Source: Daejeonella sp. JGW-45
GTDB taxonomy: Bacteria; Bacteroidota; Bacteroidia; Sphingobacteriales; Sphingobacteriaceae
Length of the DNA: 64,000 nucleotides
Direction: 5' to 3'
Assembly: GCF_029360805.1 (NCBI RefSeq)
Contig: NZ_JARKNC010000003.1
Coordinates: 186,001-250,000, forward strand
Shown here: piece by piece, positions 27,391-36,679 of the stretch
Layout of the letters: each line of letters starts with the position of its first letter
Position numbering within the stretch: position 1 is the stretch's first letter
Notes under the pieces: model-generated
Databases searched by the model: none
What the model was told of the DNA's origin: nothing
What the model saw: the letters and a program-made list of their open reading frames with translations, nothing else
Program-made: the position numbers and the translations under genes

Positions 27391-28506
27391 ATGATTTCCG
27401 TCAGAAAAATAATCTTCGATACATTTGCCCAGGTTGGCATTACCATTAACGGCGATAAACCCTGGGATATGCAAGTACACAACCCCAAATTTTACGACAA
27501 AATTCTAAGCGGGGGTTCAGTCGGCTTCGGCGAGGCATATATGGCCGGGTGGTGGGATTGTGAAGCCCTCGATGAATTCTTCTTCAGGGTACTGTACCAT
27601 CGCGTGGATAAGAAAATACCCATCGACGTCTACACGGTATTTTATGCTTTGAAGGCTAAGTTCAAGAACCTGCAGACGAAAGGCAGGGCCAGAGAAGTTG
27701 CTTACAAACATTACGACATCGGTAATGAGCTTTTTGAAAAGATGCTTGATAAGCAAATGATGTATTCATGCGGTTATTGGAAAACGGCAACCAACCTTGA
27801 TGAAGCTCAGACAGCAAAGCTCGAGCTGATCTGCCGTAAGCTGAAACTGGAAAAAGGAATGACCGTACTTGAGATTGGCTGCGGTTGGGGCGGGTTTGCC
27901 AAATATGCCGCCGAAAACTATGGCGTATCAGTGGTGGGTATTACAATTTCTGAACAACAGGCGATCCTTGCACGTGAAGTTACGAAGGGCCTTCCAATTG
28001 AGATCAGGCTCCAGGACTATCGCGATGTTGAAGGTCAATTCGACCGGGTGGTTTCTATTGCGATGCTGGAAGCGGTAGGTCACCGCAATTTTAGAACGTA
28101 CATGGAAGTGGCTGAAAGAAACCTTACAAAGGACGGCATCTTCCTGATCCATACCATTGGCGGTAACTACGATGCTAAAACTACCGACCCCTGGATAGAT
28201 AAATATATTTTTCCTAATGGGATGCTGCCATCCGCAAGCCAGCTTTCTAAAGCATGGCAGGGGCTTTTCGTGCTGGAAGACTGGCATAATTTCGGCCCGG
28301 ATTATGAGCCAACCCTACTTGCCTGGCTCAAAAACTTCGAGGAGAGCTGGGACAGCATTAAAGATAATTATGATGAAACGTTTTACCGGATGTGGCGCTA
28401 TTTCCTGTGTGCAAGTGCAGCATCATTCCGGTCGCGCAAAAACCACCTTTGGCATATTGTTCTAACCAAACCTATGCATGTGGGCGGGTATGAATCGGTG
28501 CGGTAG
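27391..28506 (+). CDS. cfa: Cyclopropane-fatty-acyl-phospholipid synthase
   Basis: This SAM-dependent enzyme methylenates unsaturated acyl chains of membrane phospholipids. It has 371 aa from the ATG at 27391, chosen because the match to Cfa begins there ('GITINGDKPWDMQVHNPKFY' at about 17); a longer frame from 27316 adds an unrelated leader. The SAM site is 'VLEIGCGWGGFAKYAAENYG' at about residues 160-179, with 'SIAMLEAVGHRNFRTYME' near 220 and 'YIFPNGMLPS' near 272. The stop is 3 bp from the convergent aldo-keto reductase that opens the catabolic locus. Confidence 0.94.
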   Translation: MISVRKIIFDTFAQVGITINGDKPWDMQVHNPKFYDKILSGGSVGFGEAYMAGWWDCEALDEFFFRVLYHRVDKKIPIDVYTVFYALKAKFKNLQTKGRAREVAYKHYDIGNELFEKMLDKQMMYSCGYWKTATNLDEAQTAKLELICRKLKLEKGMTVLEIGCGWGGFAKYAAENYGVSVVGITISEQQAILAREVTKGLPIEIRLQDYRDVEGQFDRVVSIAMLEAVGHRNFRTYMEVAERNLTKDGIFLIHTIGGNYDAKTTDPWIDKYIFPNGMLPSASQLSKAWQGLFVLEDWHNFGPDYEPTLLAWLKNFEESWDSIKDNYDETFYRMWRYFLCASAASFRSRKNHLWHIVLTKPMHVGGYESVR

Positions 28507-28509
28507 AAT

Positions 28510-29391
28510 TCACATTACCTTCAACGCATTGCATGTGCGGTCATTTAAAGAGGAAAAAGCCTGATCTATATGCTGAAAATTCCTGGCGCCAACAAGTACT
28601 ATTGAAATAGAAGGTTGATTCATTACCCAAGCCATTCCAAGATCTTCGGGCTTTAGCTGGTGCATCCGCGCTGTATCTAATAAAATATCCAGACGATGAC
28701 CAGCGGAATCATTAAAATAAATCTGTCTGTGTGCAGGTACCAAATCGAACCTGGACCCGAGCACAACCTGCTTTTTGTGTTTTCCGGTTAAGAAACCTGC
28801 TCCAAGTGGACTATATATTATTAGTTTAACGTTATAACGGTTGCAGACCTTTATCAGTTGGTCGTCTACCATACTCACAGCATAGTTGTGAAGGTTTTGA
28901 ATATACTTAAACCTGCTGTGGCCCGCAGAATCCTGTTTCAACAATGCATATTTCAATTGTGCAGCGGTAAAATTACTGCATCCTGAAACCTTAATAGAGC
29001 CCTCTCTTGTGAGATTGTCTATTGTTTCCAAGACTTCCGGATCCTTTATACTATTATCCCAATCATGAAAGAGTACCAGATCAAGACTAGATACGCCCAA
29101 ATTATTTAAACTTTTTTTCACTGAAGCACGAATGCTGCCCGCAGAATACGGTGGCGATATTTTTGTTGCTATCGTCATATCAGGAGCAATGGAACTATTT
29201 AGTTTTAACCACTTCCCGATTATGATCTCTGACCCACCTGCACTATAAGATGAAGCAGTATCAAAAAATCTTATTCCCTTGGAATATGCATGATCCATCA
29301 GACCAAAAGCCGTCAAATCATCGACTTCCCTGCCGAACGTGACGCAGCCTAAACCTATTGAAGGTGTGACACTCTGGTTTTCTATTTGCAT
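28510..29391 (-). CDS. Aldo-keto reductase
   Basis: NAD(P)H-dependent AKR of 293 aa from the ATG at 29391; the frame reaches 29460 but that extension overlaps the promoter. The catalytic tetrad is visible: Asp in 'IRFFDTASSYSAGG' (with Tyr), Lys in 'TIATKIS' and His in 'DLVLFHDWD'. The coenzyme end 'VLVGARNFQHIDQAFSSL' is at the C-terminus. It diverges from the aldolase at 29627 and carries its own copy of the GntR-type operator directly after its promoter. It probably reduces or oxidises a sugar or sugar aldehyde from the locus (inference); a fucose-dehydrogenase-like role is possible. Confidence 0.88.
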   Translation of the reverse strand: MQIENQSVTPSIGLGCVTFGREVDDLTAFGLMDHAYSKGIRFFDTASSYSAGGSEIIIGKWLKLNSSIAPDMTIATKISPPYSAGSIRASVKKSLNNLGVSSLDLVLFHDWDNSIKDPEVLETIDNLTREGSIKVSGCSNFTAAQLKYALLKQDSAGHSRFKYIQNLHNYAVSMVDDQLIKVCNRYNVKLIIYSPLGAGFLTGKHKKQVVLGSRFDLVPAHRQIYFNDSAGHRLDILLDTARMHQLKPEDLGMAWVMNQPSISIVLVGARNFQHIDQAFSSLNDRTCNALKVM

Positions 29392-29413
29392 TATTGGTTT
29401 AGGGTTCAAGAAA

Positions 29414-29460
29414 TATGTATTACATATAACAATGATATAAAACATGATAATTATTTCCAA
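29414..29460 (-). promoter_or_regulatory. Promoter and GntR-type operator of the aldo-keto reductase
   Basis: Read on the minus strand: TTG (29458-29460), 20 nt, TATCATTG (29430-29437), then the operator TATGTATTACATA (29414-29426), a perfect 6+6 palindrome around one base. The core GT-nnn-AC is the form bound by FadR/FCD-type GntR regulators. The layout matches the SusC and 60338 promoters, with the operator over the transcription start. Confidence 0.72.
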
Positions 29461-29554
29461 CAGAATTCGAGCAGAATATGTCCGAAGTAGGATAATGTGT
29501 TGATCTTGTTTGATTTAAGCTTATTGTTTTGGCATTAATTAATATCATAATAAA

Positions 29555-29567
29555 TATGTAATACTTA
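29555..29567 (+). promoter_or_regulatory. GntR-type operator upstream of the aldolase gene
   Basis: TATGTAATACTTA, the same 13-mer class as at 29414, 56763 and 60450, lies 59 bp before the ATG at 29627. The core promoter is not clear in this AT-rich region. The two operators at 29414 and 29555 flank the divergent intergenic space, so one regulator could control both genes. Confidence 0.65.
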
Positions 29568-29626
29568 TTAAAAAATATATCTTAGCTTAAATATTATACT
29601 AGTCGAATAATTAAACAAACAATAAA

Positions 29627-30493
29627 ATGCCAAAGAAACTTGAAGGGGTAATAATTGCTCTTCCTACGCCTCTAACGAAAGACGAAAATATCGACATTGC
29701 ATCATTAAGAACCCTGGTAGACTATTGTATTACGGAAGGCACAAACGGAATAATGATCCTGGGTACAATGGGAGAAGGTGCTTCCTTACTGGATTGTCAA
29801 AGACAACAGATGATAGAAAGCACTGTAGAACAGGTTAATGGAAGAATTCCGGTGTTGGCGACTGCGTCTGGATCGTCAACAAGGAGGAATATTGAACATG
29901 TTAAAGCGATTGACAAAAGCGGGGCAGATTATATTGTTTGCACTTCACCATACTATTATAAATACCCGGATCCGGAAAGTCTGATCCAGCATATAGAAAG
30001 GATCGCTGATATTGCGGATACACCACTGATCTTTTATAATGCTCCCCTATTTACCGGCAATGCGGTTCATACAGATATTCTGGAAAGAATAATCCACATG
30101 GAGAAAGTTGCCGGGATAAAAGACTCCAGCTGTAATTTCGGAAATTTCGTTGAACTTCTAAGACGATATCCCGACAAGGAAACACGACCAGGCACCATTA
30201 TGCAGGGTGACGAATCGGTTTTTGATTCAAGCTTATTGATGGGAGCTGATGGTGTGGTCTCAGGCGGAGGTGTGGCATTTATCAAATTACTTACTCAATT
30301 GTATGGTGCCGCCGTATCAAATGACAGGATGAGATCGATACAATATCAACAGCAGTTTTCAAAAGAGTTGTCTAAGCTCCTTACTTCCGATCCTCAGCGA
30401 AATTGGCTATACAGCATTAAAAACGAACTGGTTAAAACCCGGGTAATATCGAATGCTTATGTCACGGCTCCCTTTCCTGATTCCATCATATAA
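29627..30493 (+). CDS. DHDPS/N-acetylneuraminate lyase family aldolase (288 aa)
   Basis: Class I pyruvate-dependent aldolase fold, cytosolic. The conserved phosphate/carboxylate loop reads 'LGTMGEGASL' (GTTGE in DHDPS) at about residue 44, the catalytic Tyr is in 'LIFYNAPLF' at about 137 and the Schiff-base Lys in 'VAGIKDSSCNF' at about 165. It therefore has a complete catalytic set. Family members include DapA, NanA, KDG aldolase and 5-keto-4-deoxyglucarate dehydratase. The catabolic context and lack of lysine genes argue for cleavage of a 2-keto-3-deoxy sugar acid or a sialic-acid-like ulosonate. It heads a two-gene plus-strand unit with a sialidase-like gene 70 bp downstream. Confidence 0.9.
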   Translation: MPKKLEGVIIALPTPLTKDENIDIASLRTLVDYCITEGTNGIMILGTMGEGASLLDCQRQQMIESTVEQVNGRIPVLATASGSSTRRNIEHVKAIDKSGADYIVCTSPYYYKYPDPESLIQHIERIADIADTPLIFYNAPLFTGNAVHTDILERIIHMEKVAGIKDSSCNFGNFVELLRRYPDKETRPGTIMQGDESVFDSSLLMGADGVVSGGGVAFIKLLTQLYGAAVSNDRMRSIQYQQQFSKELSKLLTSDPQRNWLYSIKNELVKTRVISNAYVTAPFPDSII

Positions 30494-30563
30494 ATTGAAT
30501 AAGATTATAACATTAGCTTGATTCACATTAAAAATCCGCTGCATAGGTAATCACATTACGAAA

Positions 30564-32285
30564 ATGGCAAAATATCCGATTCTGGGAATAGTATCAATGA
30601 GTATGCTATTATTCACCGCCGCAACTAAAAGGGAATTCAAACACACTCTGCAAGATTCCGTTAAGCATGAATTCTTTGGCATGAGGATGAGAGTAATTCC
30701 GGAAAAGACAAATGAAATTTATGCACCTGTTATTGTTAATAAAGCCCCCGGGAACGAAGCAACGATGGTGCGTCTTCCCTATGAGTTGAAAATATTTTTC
30801 GTGAACCGGCCGGGTAAAGCGGATCATATGATGTCGGTCTCCTCTGCTGATAATGGAATAACATGGTCAGCACCCACTAAAGAGTTTGATTTGCCAGGTC
30901 AGGCATACTATGCCAATAACGTAATTACGGACACAGAGGGTAATCTGCATTGTGTATTTCATATATTCGATAAAGGCGAGAATGGATATCAGGGAAGGCA
31001 TCTTAATTTGTGGTATACGCGGATGGAAAAAGGCGGTGAAAAGTGGATCGAGCCAAGGAAAATTTATGACGGATACGTAGGCTCTATCAGAAGCTTTATT
31101 CAATTAAAAAACAAAAGGCTCTTGTTTTCTTTTGCCAGGGCAGTTCCGGAACGAAGCAAGAAGCCGGAAGGCAATGCGATTGACTACGGCTGGCATAATA
31201 TAAGCACGCTTTATTCAGACGATCTGGGAGAAAAATGGCAGTTTTCGGAAGATCACCTGAAAATACCAGTTGAAAGTTCGCAAACTACCCGGTATGGAGG
31301 AGTGGAACCAAATGTTATCGAGCTTGCAAACAATAAATTATGGATGCTGATACGTACTAATAAAGGCCATATATATCAGTCGTTTTCAAGTAATTCCGGG
31401 CAAAACTGGCAATTGCCGGAAAAATCTGATTTTATATCCTCAGATTCTCCGGCTACCACTCTTCGTCTTGCAGATAACAGGATAGTGATGATATGGAACA
31501 GCAATCAACGATGGGACAATAAACGCACTTATGCTATTGGTGGCAGAGAAGCATTACATGCTGCAATTTCGGAAGATGAAGGAAAGTCGTGGAAGGGATT
31601 CCGGGAGGTGTTGTTAAGTCCGTATAAGCAACACGATGAGAAAGGCGACAGAGGTACCGCGTATCCTTCGGCAGTTCAAACGCCTGATGGCAAAATAGTC
31701 TTTGTTTCGGGCCAGGCGGAGGAGAGAGCTATAGTTAAATTCGACCCGGAGTGGTTGGAAGAGAGGACTCAGATTGACGATTTTTCCGAAGGATTAATTC
31801 AATGGAGCCTATCGGGAACTGACGGCTCTAAAAAACTCGTCCCGGCTGATTCCGGCAAACGGAATGCGGGATTTCTAATTACTAGGGCAGGCGGAAATTC
31901 AGACGCTGTATGGAATTTCCCGATGACCAAAAAAGGCAAATTGTCTATTGAAGTGCTTGCCAGTCAAGGCAAAGGCATCAACCTGGCTTTAACTGATCAT
32001 TTTTCCATCTCTTCTGATACCGTAGCATCAGATAATGCCATTTTCAATTTCACAATCCCAGCTGAAAGCTTTAAGAAAAATGATAAAACCACCCGCATTG
32101 AAATATTATGGGACAGTAACCGCAAAACCTCATCATTGTATTTGAATAAGTCACTATTCAGCGAGAAAACTTTCAAGCGTAGCCCTGTCTTCGGTGTCAA
32201 TTATTTAAGATTAGGAATTCCGGGTAAAGCACCTGATCTCAATGGATTCCGGGTTCGGTCGATAAGCGTTTCGCAATTAAAATAA
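30564..32285 (+). CDS. Sialidase-like BNR protein with C-terminal accessory domain
   Basis: 573 aa, the largest BNR protein here. The N-terminus is weakly hydrophobic ('ILGIVSMSMLLFTAAT'), a possible signal. Residues about 60-400 form a beta-propeller with Asp-boxes 'SSADNGITW', 'YSDDLGEKW', 'FSSNSGQNW' and 'ISEDEGKSW'. Residues about 410-573 form a separate beta-rich domain, perhaps carbohydrate-binding, not seen in the other BNR proteins of the locus. Canonical FRIP is not visible. The only sialidase-like gene on the plus strand, it follows the aldolase at 29627 and likely shares its promoter. The substrate is unknown. Confidence 0.8.
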   Translation: MAKYPILGIVSMSMLLFTAATKREFKHTLQDSVKHEFFGMRMRVIPEKTNEIYAPVIVNKAPGNEATMVRLPYELKIFFVNRPGKADHMMSVSSADNGITWSAPTKEFDLPGQAYYANNVITDTEGNLHCVFHIFDKGENGYQGRHLNLWYTRMEKGGEKWIEPRKIYDGYVGSIRSFIQLKNKRLLFSFARAVPERSKKPEGNAIDYGWHNISTLYSDDLGEKWQFSEDHLKIPVESSQTTRYGGVEPNVIELANNKLWMLIRTNKGHIYQSFSSNSGQNWQLPEKSDFISSDSPATTLRLADNRIVMIWNSNQRWDNKRTYAIGGREALHAAISEDEGKSWKGFREVLLSPYKQHDEKGDRGTAYPSAVQTPDGKIVFVSGQAEERAIVKFDPEWLEERTQIDDFSEGLIQWSLSGTDGSKKLVPADSGKRNAGFLITRAGGNSDAVWNFPMTKKGKLSIEVLASQGKGINLALTDHFSISSDTVASDNAIFNFTIPAESFKKNDKTTRIEILWDSNRKTSSLYLNKSLFSEKTFKRSPVFGVNYLRLGIPGKAPDLNGFRVRSISVSQLK

Positions 32286-32304
32286 TATTGTCCTCAATTA
32301 ACCA

Positions 32305-32610
32305 TCACTAGTGTCCGGTTAAAATTAAGTTCCTGATAAGATATGTACTTATGTTTTTCATTCAATGCTTTTTAACCGATTTTCAAAAGGAATCCTACCT
32401 ATACCAATACGGGTAAGCTTGACCCCGAAGGTGGTCACATGTTTATAGAAAAATTCCTTCTAATCGTTTTCCCGACCCCGAAGGTGGTCGTATATGATAA
32501 TTTCAAATACATGCGACCACCTTCGGGGTCGTTTGACGGGAATATCTGATTACTATAGACATACGACCACCTTCGGGGTCGAAGAGCAAAAAAAACCGGG
32601 CACTTAGTGA
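32305..32610. mobile_element. MITE-like element with imperfect terminal inverted repeats
   Basis: The gap 32286-32643 between convergent genes holds no gene. Its edges carry an inverted repeat: TCACTAGTGTCCGGTT at 32305-32320 and, on the minus strand, TCACTAAGTGCCCGGTT at 32594-32610 (one indel, one mismatch). The interior holds four copies of an 18-bp palindromic unit but no transposase frame. This fits a small non-autonomous element or the leftover ends of an IS. No target-site duplication could be recognised, so the call is tentative. Confidence 0.5.
32421..32581. repeat. Four copies of an 18-bp palindromic unit, two in each orientation
   Basis: The unit is CGACCCCGAAGGTGGTCG. Copies lie at 32421-32436 (partial) and 32473-32490 on the plus strand, and at 32514-32531 and 32564-32581 inverted. 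Each unit can form a small hairpin (CGACC..GGTCG), copy 2 pairs with copy 3 across 23 bp, and copy 1 with copy 4 outside it, giving a nested cruciform. A shared tail of the form RYATGTnTATAG follows several copies, showing that the repeat unit is longer than the palindrome. Confidence 0.85.
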
Positions 32611-32643
32611 TTAAGCATCACCAATCCGAGTAGTTTTATTATA

Positions 32644-33396
32644 TTATTTTCCTCGCATGAGTTTAGAAACTGTCGGATTAATTGCTTTCGCTAAAGTCTC
32701 ATATCCCTTCAATGTGAGATGCACCCTATCAGCTGTCATCAGGTCTTTCGACACAGTTCCATCTGCCTCTAAAAACATTTTGCTGATATTCAAATAAAAT
32801 ATCCTACGACGATCTGCTATTTTCGAAGCCTGCTCACTAGCTTTATTAAGCCTGTCTGCTGCTGCAGCAGTAGCAGTGCCACGCGGAAGAATGGACAATA
32901 ACAATATCTTCATGTCAGGGAGCCTGTTTATTAACCTGCAACAAACAGCTTTTATCCCATCTGCGATCTCTTCAGCCGAATAACCCTCGACATGATTGCT
33001 CCCAATTAGCACTATAGCCAGTTTTGGAGATATACCGTCAATTTCTCCGTGGTCCAGGCGCCATAATACATTCTGTGTTTTGTCCCCATCGAAACCCATG
33101 TTCACCGCGTTATACGCAGCGTAATATTTGTTCCATGTATCAGCTCCTGTACTTTCCCATCGCTGTGTCAGTGAATTCCCGACAAAAATCAAATCTGCCT
33201 TACCTTGTTTAATACGTTCAACTACGGCATGATGTCTCACCATCCATGCGGCACGTTCTCTCGGAACCGGTGTTACTGCTTCGTGAGCTTTACTTTCTAC
33301 ACATGGATTTTCAACCACCAGGTTACGGTGAGTAATACAACCCGTTTGCGTGATTGTAAATATAATGGCTATAGTGGAAGGCTTCAAAGCTCTCAT
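32644..33396 (-). CDS. SGNH/GDSL hydrolase, probable lipoprotein
   Basis: About 250 aa from the ATG at 33396, which lies 1 bp after the stop of the upstream gene. The N-terminus 'TIAIIFTITQTGC' suggests a lipobox. SGNH blocks are 'IFVGNSLTQRWE' (nucleophile Ser), 'NMGFDGDKTQNVLWRL' (Gly), 'LIGSNHVEGY' (Asn) and 'DRVHLTLKGY' (Asp/His). Such enzymes remove acyl groups, often O-acetyl, from carbohydrates. It is the last gene of the long minus-strand group and is probably translationally coupled to the mutarotase-like gene. Confidence 0.87.
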   Translation of the reverse strand: MRALKPSTIAIIFTITQTGCITHRNLVVENPCVESKAHEAVTPVPRERAAWMVRHHAVVERIKQGKADLIFVGNSLTQRWESTGADTWNKYYAAYNAVNMGFDGDKTQNVLWRLDHGEIDGISPKLAIVLIGSNHVEGYSAEEIADGIKAVCCRLINRLPDMKILLLSILPRGTATAAAADRLNKASEQASKIADRRRIFYLNISKMFLEADGTVSKDLMTADRVHLTLKGYETLAKAINPTVSKLMRGK

Positions 33397-33397
33397 G

Positions 33398-34456
33398 TTA
33401 AAACGGGTTATGCTTATCAACAACCGGGTTCATACTTAGTTCAATATTTTGACCGCTAACATTGTCCTTTATGACAACATCACCGTTAGAGTAGTAAATT
33501 TCATCTACCCCTTTAAATCCGGGGTTAACGTCACACAAAAATGAAAGGTATTTTCTAGATGACTTTTCACCAGCGTCTATATATTCGCAGGTATTTTCCC
33601 CGAAAACCTTCCAGTCGCCATCACTAAGCATCTGTTTGAAAGACTTATGAATACCCGTGGTTCCAAACTCTATACCCCTGTACCGGATTGAACTACCCAG
33701 CCAGTCCTGCCAAAGGATAATCCATGGGTAATCTGAGCGTTTCCATAAATATCCTAAAAGCAGGTTGTGTGTTGGAGAATACGCAGTAACCCAGCCCATC
33801 TTATCCGTCTTTTTAACGACATATGAAAAAACCGAAGAGTACTCTTTTTTAGGAGCACTTAAATCGATGGTGGTCATATCCCTGCACAAACCCATTGGCC
33901 AGTTTGACGCATACATTTCACGATCTACCCCAAAACTATGGTCAAATCCGGCTTCAGCATTGCAATTGACTACTGTGTCATGATCCAGGAACGGTTGTCC
34001 CAGCGTTGGATGTTGAACCATGTTATACAACCGGCCAAGGGCAGAGGTATTGTACACTTCTTCAGTAACCATATACAAAGGGCTATCCCTGCTCAGGTCA
34101 ATGCGCCTGTTAACATGAAGGCCTTCCATTGGGCTGAAAGCGCGCATTTCTAATCTCATCAGACCAGTATCTTCTGTTTCCCAGTGGATATTGCATAACT
34201 GCCCATGATCAGGCATACCCGCCTTTATTTCGCCATCAGAGGGCCTGCCCCATCTGCCCAAGCAAAGAAAGTGTCCCTGATACGGTGCGCCAGCTTTATT
34301 ATTTTCAGGCATCTGCTCTGCAGGTAATCGAAAGTTTAATGGATTGATCTTCTTTCCATGCACGCAAAATTTGGTAATCGCTCCGCCAAACGGATCAATT
34401 TCCACCGAACATGACCCGTTCTGCAATACTTTTACGGTTTCACGAGATAGCCTCAT
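33398..34456 (-). CDS. Aldose-1-epimerase-like protein
   Basis: About 352 aa from the ATG at 34456. The predicted fold is a galactose-mutarotase-like beta-sandwich: an N-terminal 'EIDPFGGAITKFCVHGKKIN', 'GHFLCLGRWGRPSDGE' and the central 'NMVQHPTLGQPFLDHDTVVN', where His-Pro and Asp recall the active-site region of DUF4432/aldose-epimerase-like proteins. No signal peptide is seen. It would act on the anomeric form of a sugar or sugar acid imported by the MFS carrier just upstream (34479), 22 bp away. Substrate unknown. Confidence 0.65.
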   Translation of the reverse strand: MRLSRETVKVLQNGSCSVEIDPFGGAITKFCVHGKKINPLNFRLPAEQMPENNKAGAPYQGHFLCLGRWGRPSDGEIKAGMPDHGQLCNIHWETEDTGLMRLEMRAFSPMEGLHVNRRIDLSRDSPLYMVTEEVYNTSALGRLYNMVQHPTLGQPFLDHDTVVNCNAEAGFDHSFGVDREMYASNWPMGLCRDMTTIDLSAPKKEYSSVFSYVVKKTDKMGWVTAYSPTHNLLLGYLWKRSDYPWIILWQDWLGSSIRYRGIEFGTTGIHKSFKQMLSDGDWKVFGENTCEYIDAGEKSSRKYLSFLCDVNPGFKGVDEIYYSNGDVVIKDNVSGQNIELSMNPVVDKHNPF

Positions 34457-34478
34457 ACGAACCCAGTGCAGCAAATTA

Positions 34479-35747
34479 TTAATTCGGATGTACTGATACA
34501 GCCGAACCTGCCGGCCGCGGTCTGACCGTAAATAACAAGGCAGCGCAGACGAGCATTGTTAAAGCTCCAAACTGATATATAACACTTAAATCAATTTTCT
34601 GATCGCGTAAAAACCCTCCGGCGTATAAGCTTATTCCACCAACAATGCAACTGAACATATTAAGAACTCCGTACCCTGTGGCGAGGTAACGGGCATCAGC
34701 CACCATACAAAGAATAGGCATCATATTCGAGTCGCAAAAGGCCTTGGTCAATGCATACAGCATAAAAAATGTTATTGCCACAGCAAGAATTGAAGTACTT
34801 GTGGCTATAAAGATACTGGGAGCCGCTATACAAAGGCCTATGAAAGGCACGAGAATACGCGCACGGGCATTTTTCCTGGTCCATCTGTCAGCCAGAAACC
34901 CGCCTAAGAGCACTCCAACAAGGGAAGCTGGATATAAGTATGCCGTAGCATACAGCCCGGACACTGACTGCGACAAGCTGAACTGTTCTTTATAATAAGT
35001 TGGAAGCCAGCCTACTACCAACCATACGGCAACTGCAGCTAAACTCCAGTAAATAAGCAAAATAATAAATGCCCGCGTGGTGAACAGATCCTTAATACCA
35101 GCAAAAAAATTAACTCCCGTATTCTTAATTTTTACCTGACCGGGAGTTTCTTCGGCGGGGGCATCCTTCAAAACCAGGAGAAGTATTGCAGAATAAACAA
35201 TACCTATTATCCCCAGAACGGAGAATGCCGTTGTCCACGCATAATCTTCAGCAATCCAGCCGCCAACAAAACCAAGGCTCTGACCTATCATGATCCCTGC
35301 CATATGAATTCCCGTTGCGAGCGACCTGGTAGAGCCACGGTGATAATCTGTAATCAGCGCAAGCCCCGCGGGAATATAACAAGCTTCACTAATGCCCATT
35401 AAAGCTCTTGTAACAAGTAATTGTTCAAACGTAGTTGCGTAAGAGGTAAGCCAGGTTACCATCGACCATACAAACAAGCTCACAATAATAACCTTGCTGC
35501 GATTAAATCTGTCAGCAAGATATCCGGCAAAGGGGCTAAGAAGACCATAGATCCATAAAAAAACAGAAGTAAGAAGACCAAATTGCGCATCTGTCATGGG
35601 CATATCGTCTATTATCGAAACACGCATGGTAGTGATAATAGTACGATCGAGATAGTTCAAACATCCCACTATACTTAGAAGTCCCACGAAAAGCCAGGCT
35701 CTTGCATGTAATTTGGGTTCGGTAGAAATTGTTTTGTTTGCGCTCAT
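34479..35747 (-). CDS. MFS transporter (anion:cation symporter type)
   Basis: About 422 aa, twelve hydrophobic segments. The ATG at 35747 is preferred over a TTG at 35774. MFS signature A appears as 'GYLADRFNRSKVIIV' between TM2 and TM3, and 'YLDRTIITTMR' after TM1 is typical of the ACS family, which carries hexuronates, glucarate, sialic acid and similar organic anions. 'GGFLADRWTRKNARARIL' marks the second half. It is the only inner-membrane carrier of the locus and so probably imports the product made in the periplasm. Confidence 0.9.
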   Translation of the reverse strand: MSANKTISTEPKLHARAWLFVGLLSIVGCLNYLDRTIITTMRVSIIDDMPMTDAQFGLLTSVFLWIYGLLSPFAGYLADRFNRSKVIIVSLFVWSMVTWLTSYATTFEQLLVTRALMGISEACYIPAGLALITDYHRGSTRSLATGIHMAGIMIGQSLGFVGGWIAEDYAWTTAFSVLGIIGIVYSAILLLVLKDAPAEETPGQVKIKNTGVNFFAGIKDLFTTRAFIILLIYWSLAAVAVWLVVGWLPTYYKEQFSLSQSVSGLYATAYLYPASLVGVLLGGFLADRWTRKNARARILVPFIGLCIAAPSIFIATSTSILAVAITFFMLYALTKAFCDSNMMPILCMVADARYLATGYGVLNMFSCIVGGISLYAGGFLRDQKIDLSVIYQFGALTMLVCAALLFTVRPRPAGSAVSVHPN

Positions 35748-35797
35748 TTTTAACGTATTGACATTATTTATCAAATTCCCAAAGGCTTCCTAGCCCA

Positions 35798-36586
35798 CTA
35801 CCAGCTTGTCCAACCGCCATCTACTAACAGGTTATGCCCGGTTATAAAAGCGGAGGCGTCAGATGCCAGGAATACTACTGGCCCTTTAATGTCTTCATCA
35901 TCAGCAAATCTTCCCAAAGGAGTTAAGCGCTTATAATTCTCTATAAATTCATCCTTCCCTGTCATTTTCTCGACGCCTGGCCCATATCCGCCCGGGCTAA
36001 TGCAATTTGCACGGATATTAAACTTCCCATAGTAATTTGCGATCCATTTAGTAAACCCGACCATTGCCCATTTATCATAAGTATAGTTTAAAGGACTGGA
36101 CATTCCTGTATCCCCATAAACAGGGAAATTGGGCCCAACAGTTCCTTGTATAGAGCCAATATTGACAATATTTCCAGCTCCATGTTCTCTCATCGTCTTG
36201 ATAACAGCCTGAGTTAGCAATATCATGCCTGTGGAATTAATACCCTGGGCTTTTTCCCATTCTTCTTTGGTGATATCTTCCAGATCTTTTAAACCCTCTC
36301 TCGATACCGCGTTATTGATAAGCACATCAATTCTGCCATGTGTTTTAATGATTTTTTGTGTAAAATGATGTATAGACTGCTCATCAGCCAGGTCAAGAGA
36401 CATACCTTCGGCCTTTAAATTTTGCGCCTTAAGTTCCTCTGCAAATGATTGGCATTTAAATTCATCTCTTGATGCAATTATCACCTGCGCACCTGCTTCT
36501 GCGAGAGCTGATGAAATGGGTTTTCCATACAGGCCGGCACCACCTGTTACTATTGCTACTTTATTATCCAGTCTGAACATTTTCAT
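35798..36586 (-). CDS. Short-chain dehydrogenase/reductase (SDR 1)
   Basis: 262 aa classical SDR. Cofactor motif 'VTGGAGLYGKPIS' at about residue 14, 'LINNAVSREG' at about 89, catalytic Ser in 'VNIGSIQGTVGP', and YxxxK as 'YTYDK' at about 170 followed by 'NCISPGGYGPG'. The C-terminus 'ASAFITGHNLLVDGGW' is standard. An insertion ('PVYGDTGMSSPLNYT') before the active-site Tyr resembles that of SDRs in nonulosonate/sugar loci. The C-terminus and spacing suggest cotranscription with the MFS gene 50 bp downstream. Probable sugar or sugar-acid dehydrogenase. Confidence 0.9.
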   Translation of the reverse strand: MKMFRLDNKVAIVTGGAGLYGKPISSALAEAGAQVIIASRDEFKCQSFAEELKAQNLKAEGMSLDLADEQSIHHFTQKIIKTHGRIDVLINNAVSREGLKDLEDITKEEWEKAQGINSTGMILLTQAVIKTMREHGAGNIVNIGSIQGTVGPNFPVYGDTGMSSPLNYTYDKWAMVGFTKWIANYYGKFNIRANCISPGGYGPGVEKMTGKDEFIENYKRLTPLGRFADDEDIKGPVVFLASDASAFITGHNLLVDGGWTSW

Positions 36587-36679
36587 TTAATTAGGTTGTC
36601 TTTTAATGCAGATACCATGAGTGAAATTTGCCAGTGTATATTTGAGCAAGAACTCATAATAATCTCGATATTAATCAAT

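Noticed and set aside
32421-32581. CRISPR-like repeat cluster
   Set aside because: Only four copies, in both orientations, with unequal spacing of 23-36 bp and no cas genes; the nested-palindrome explanation fits better.
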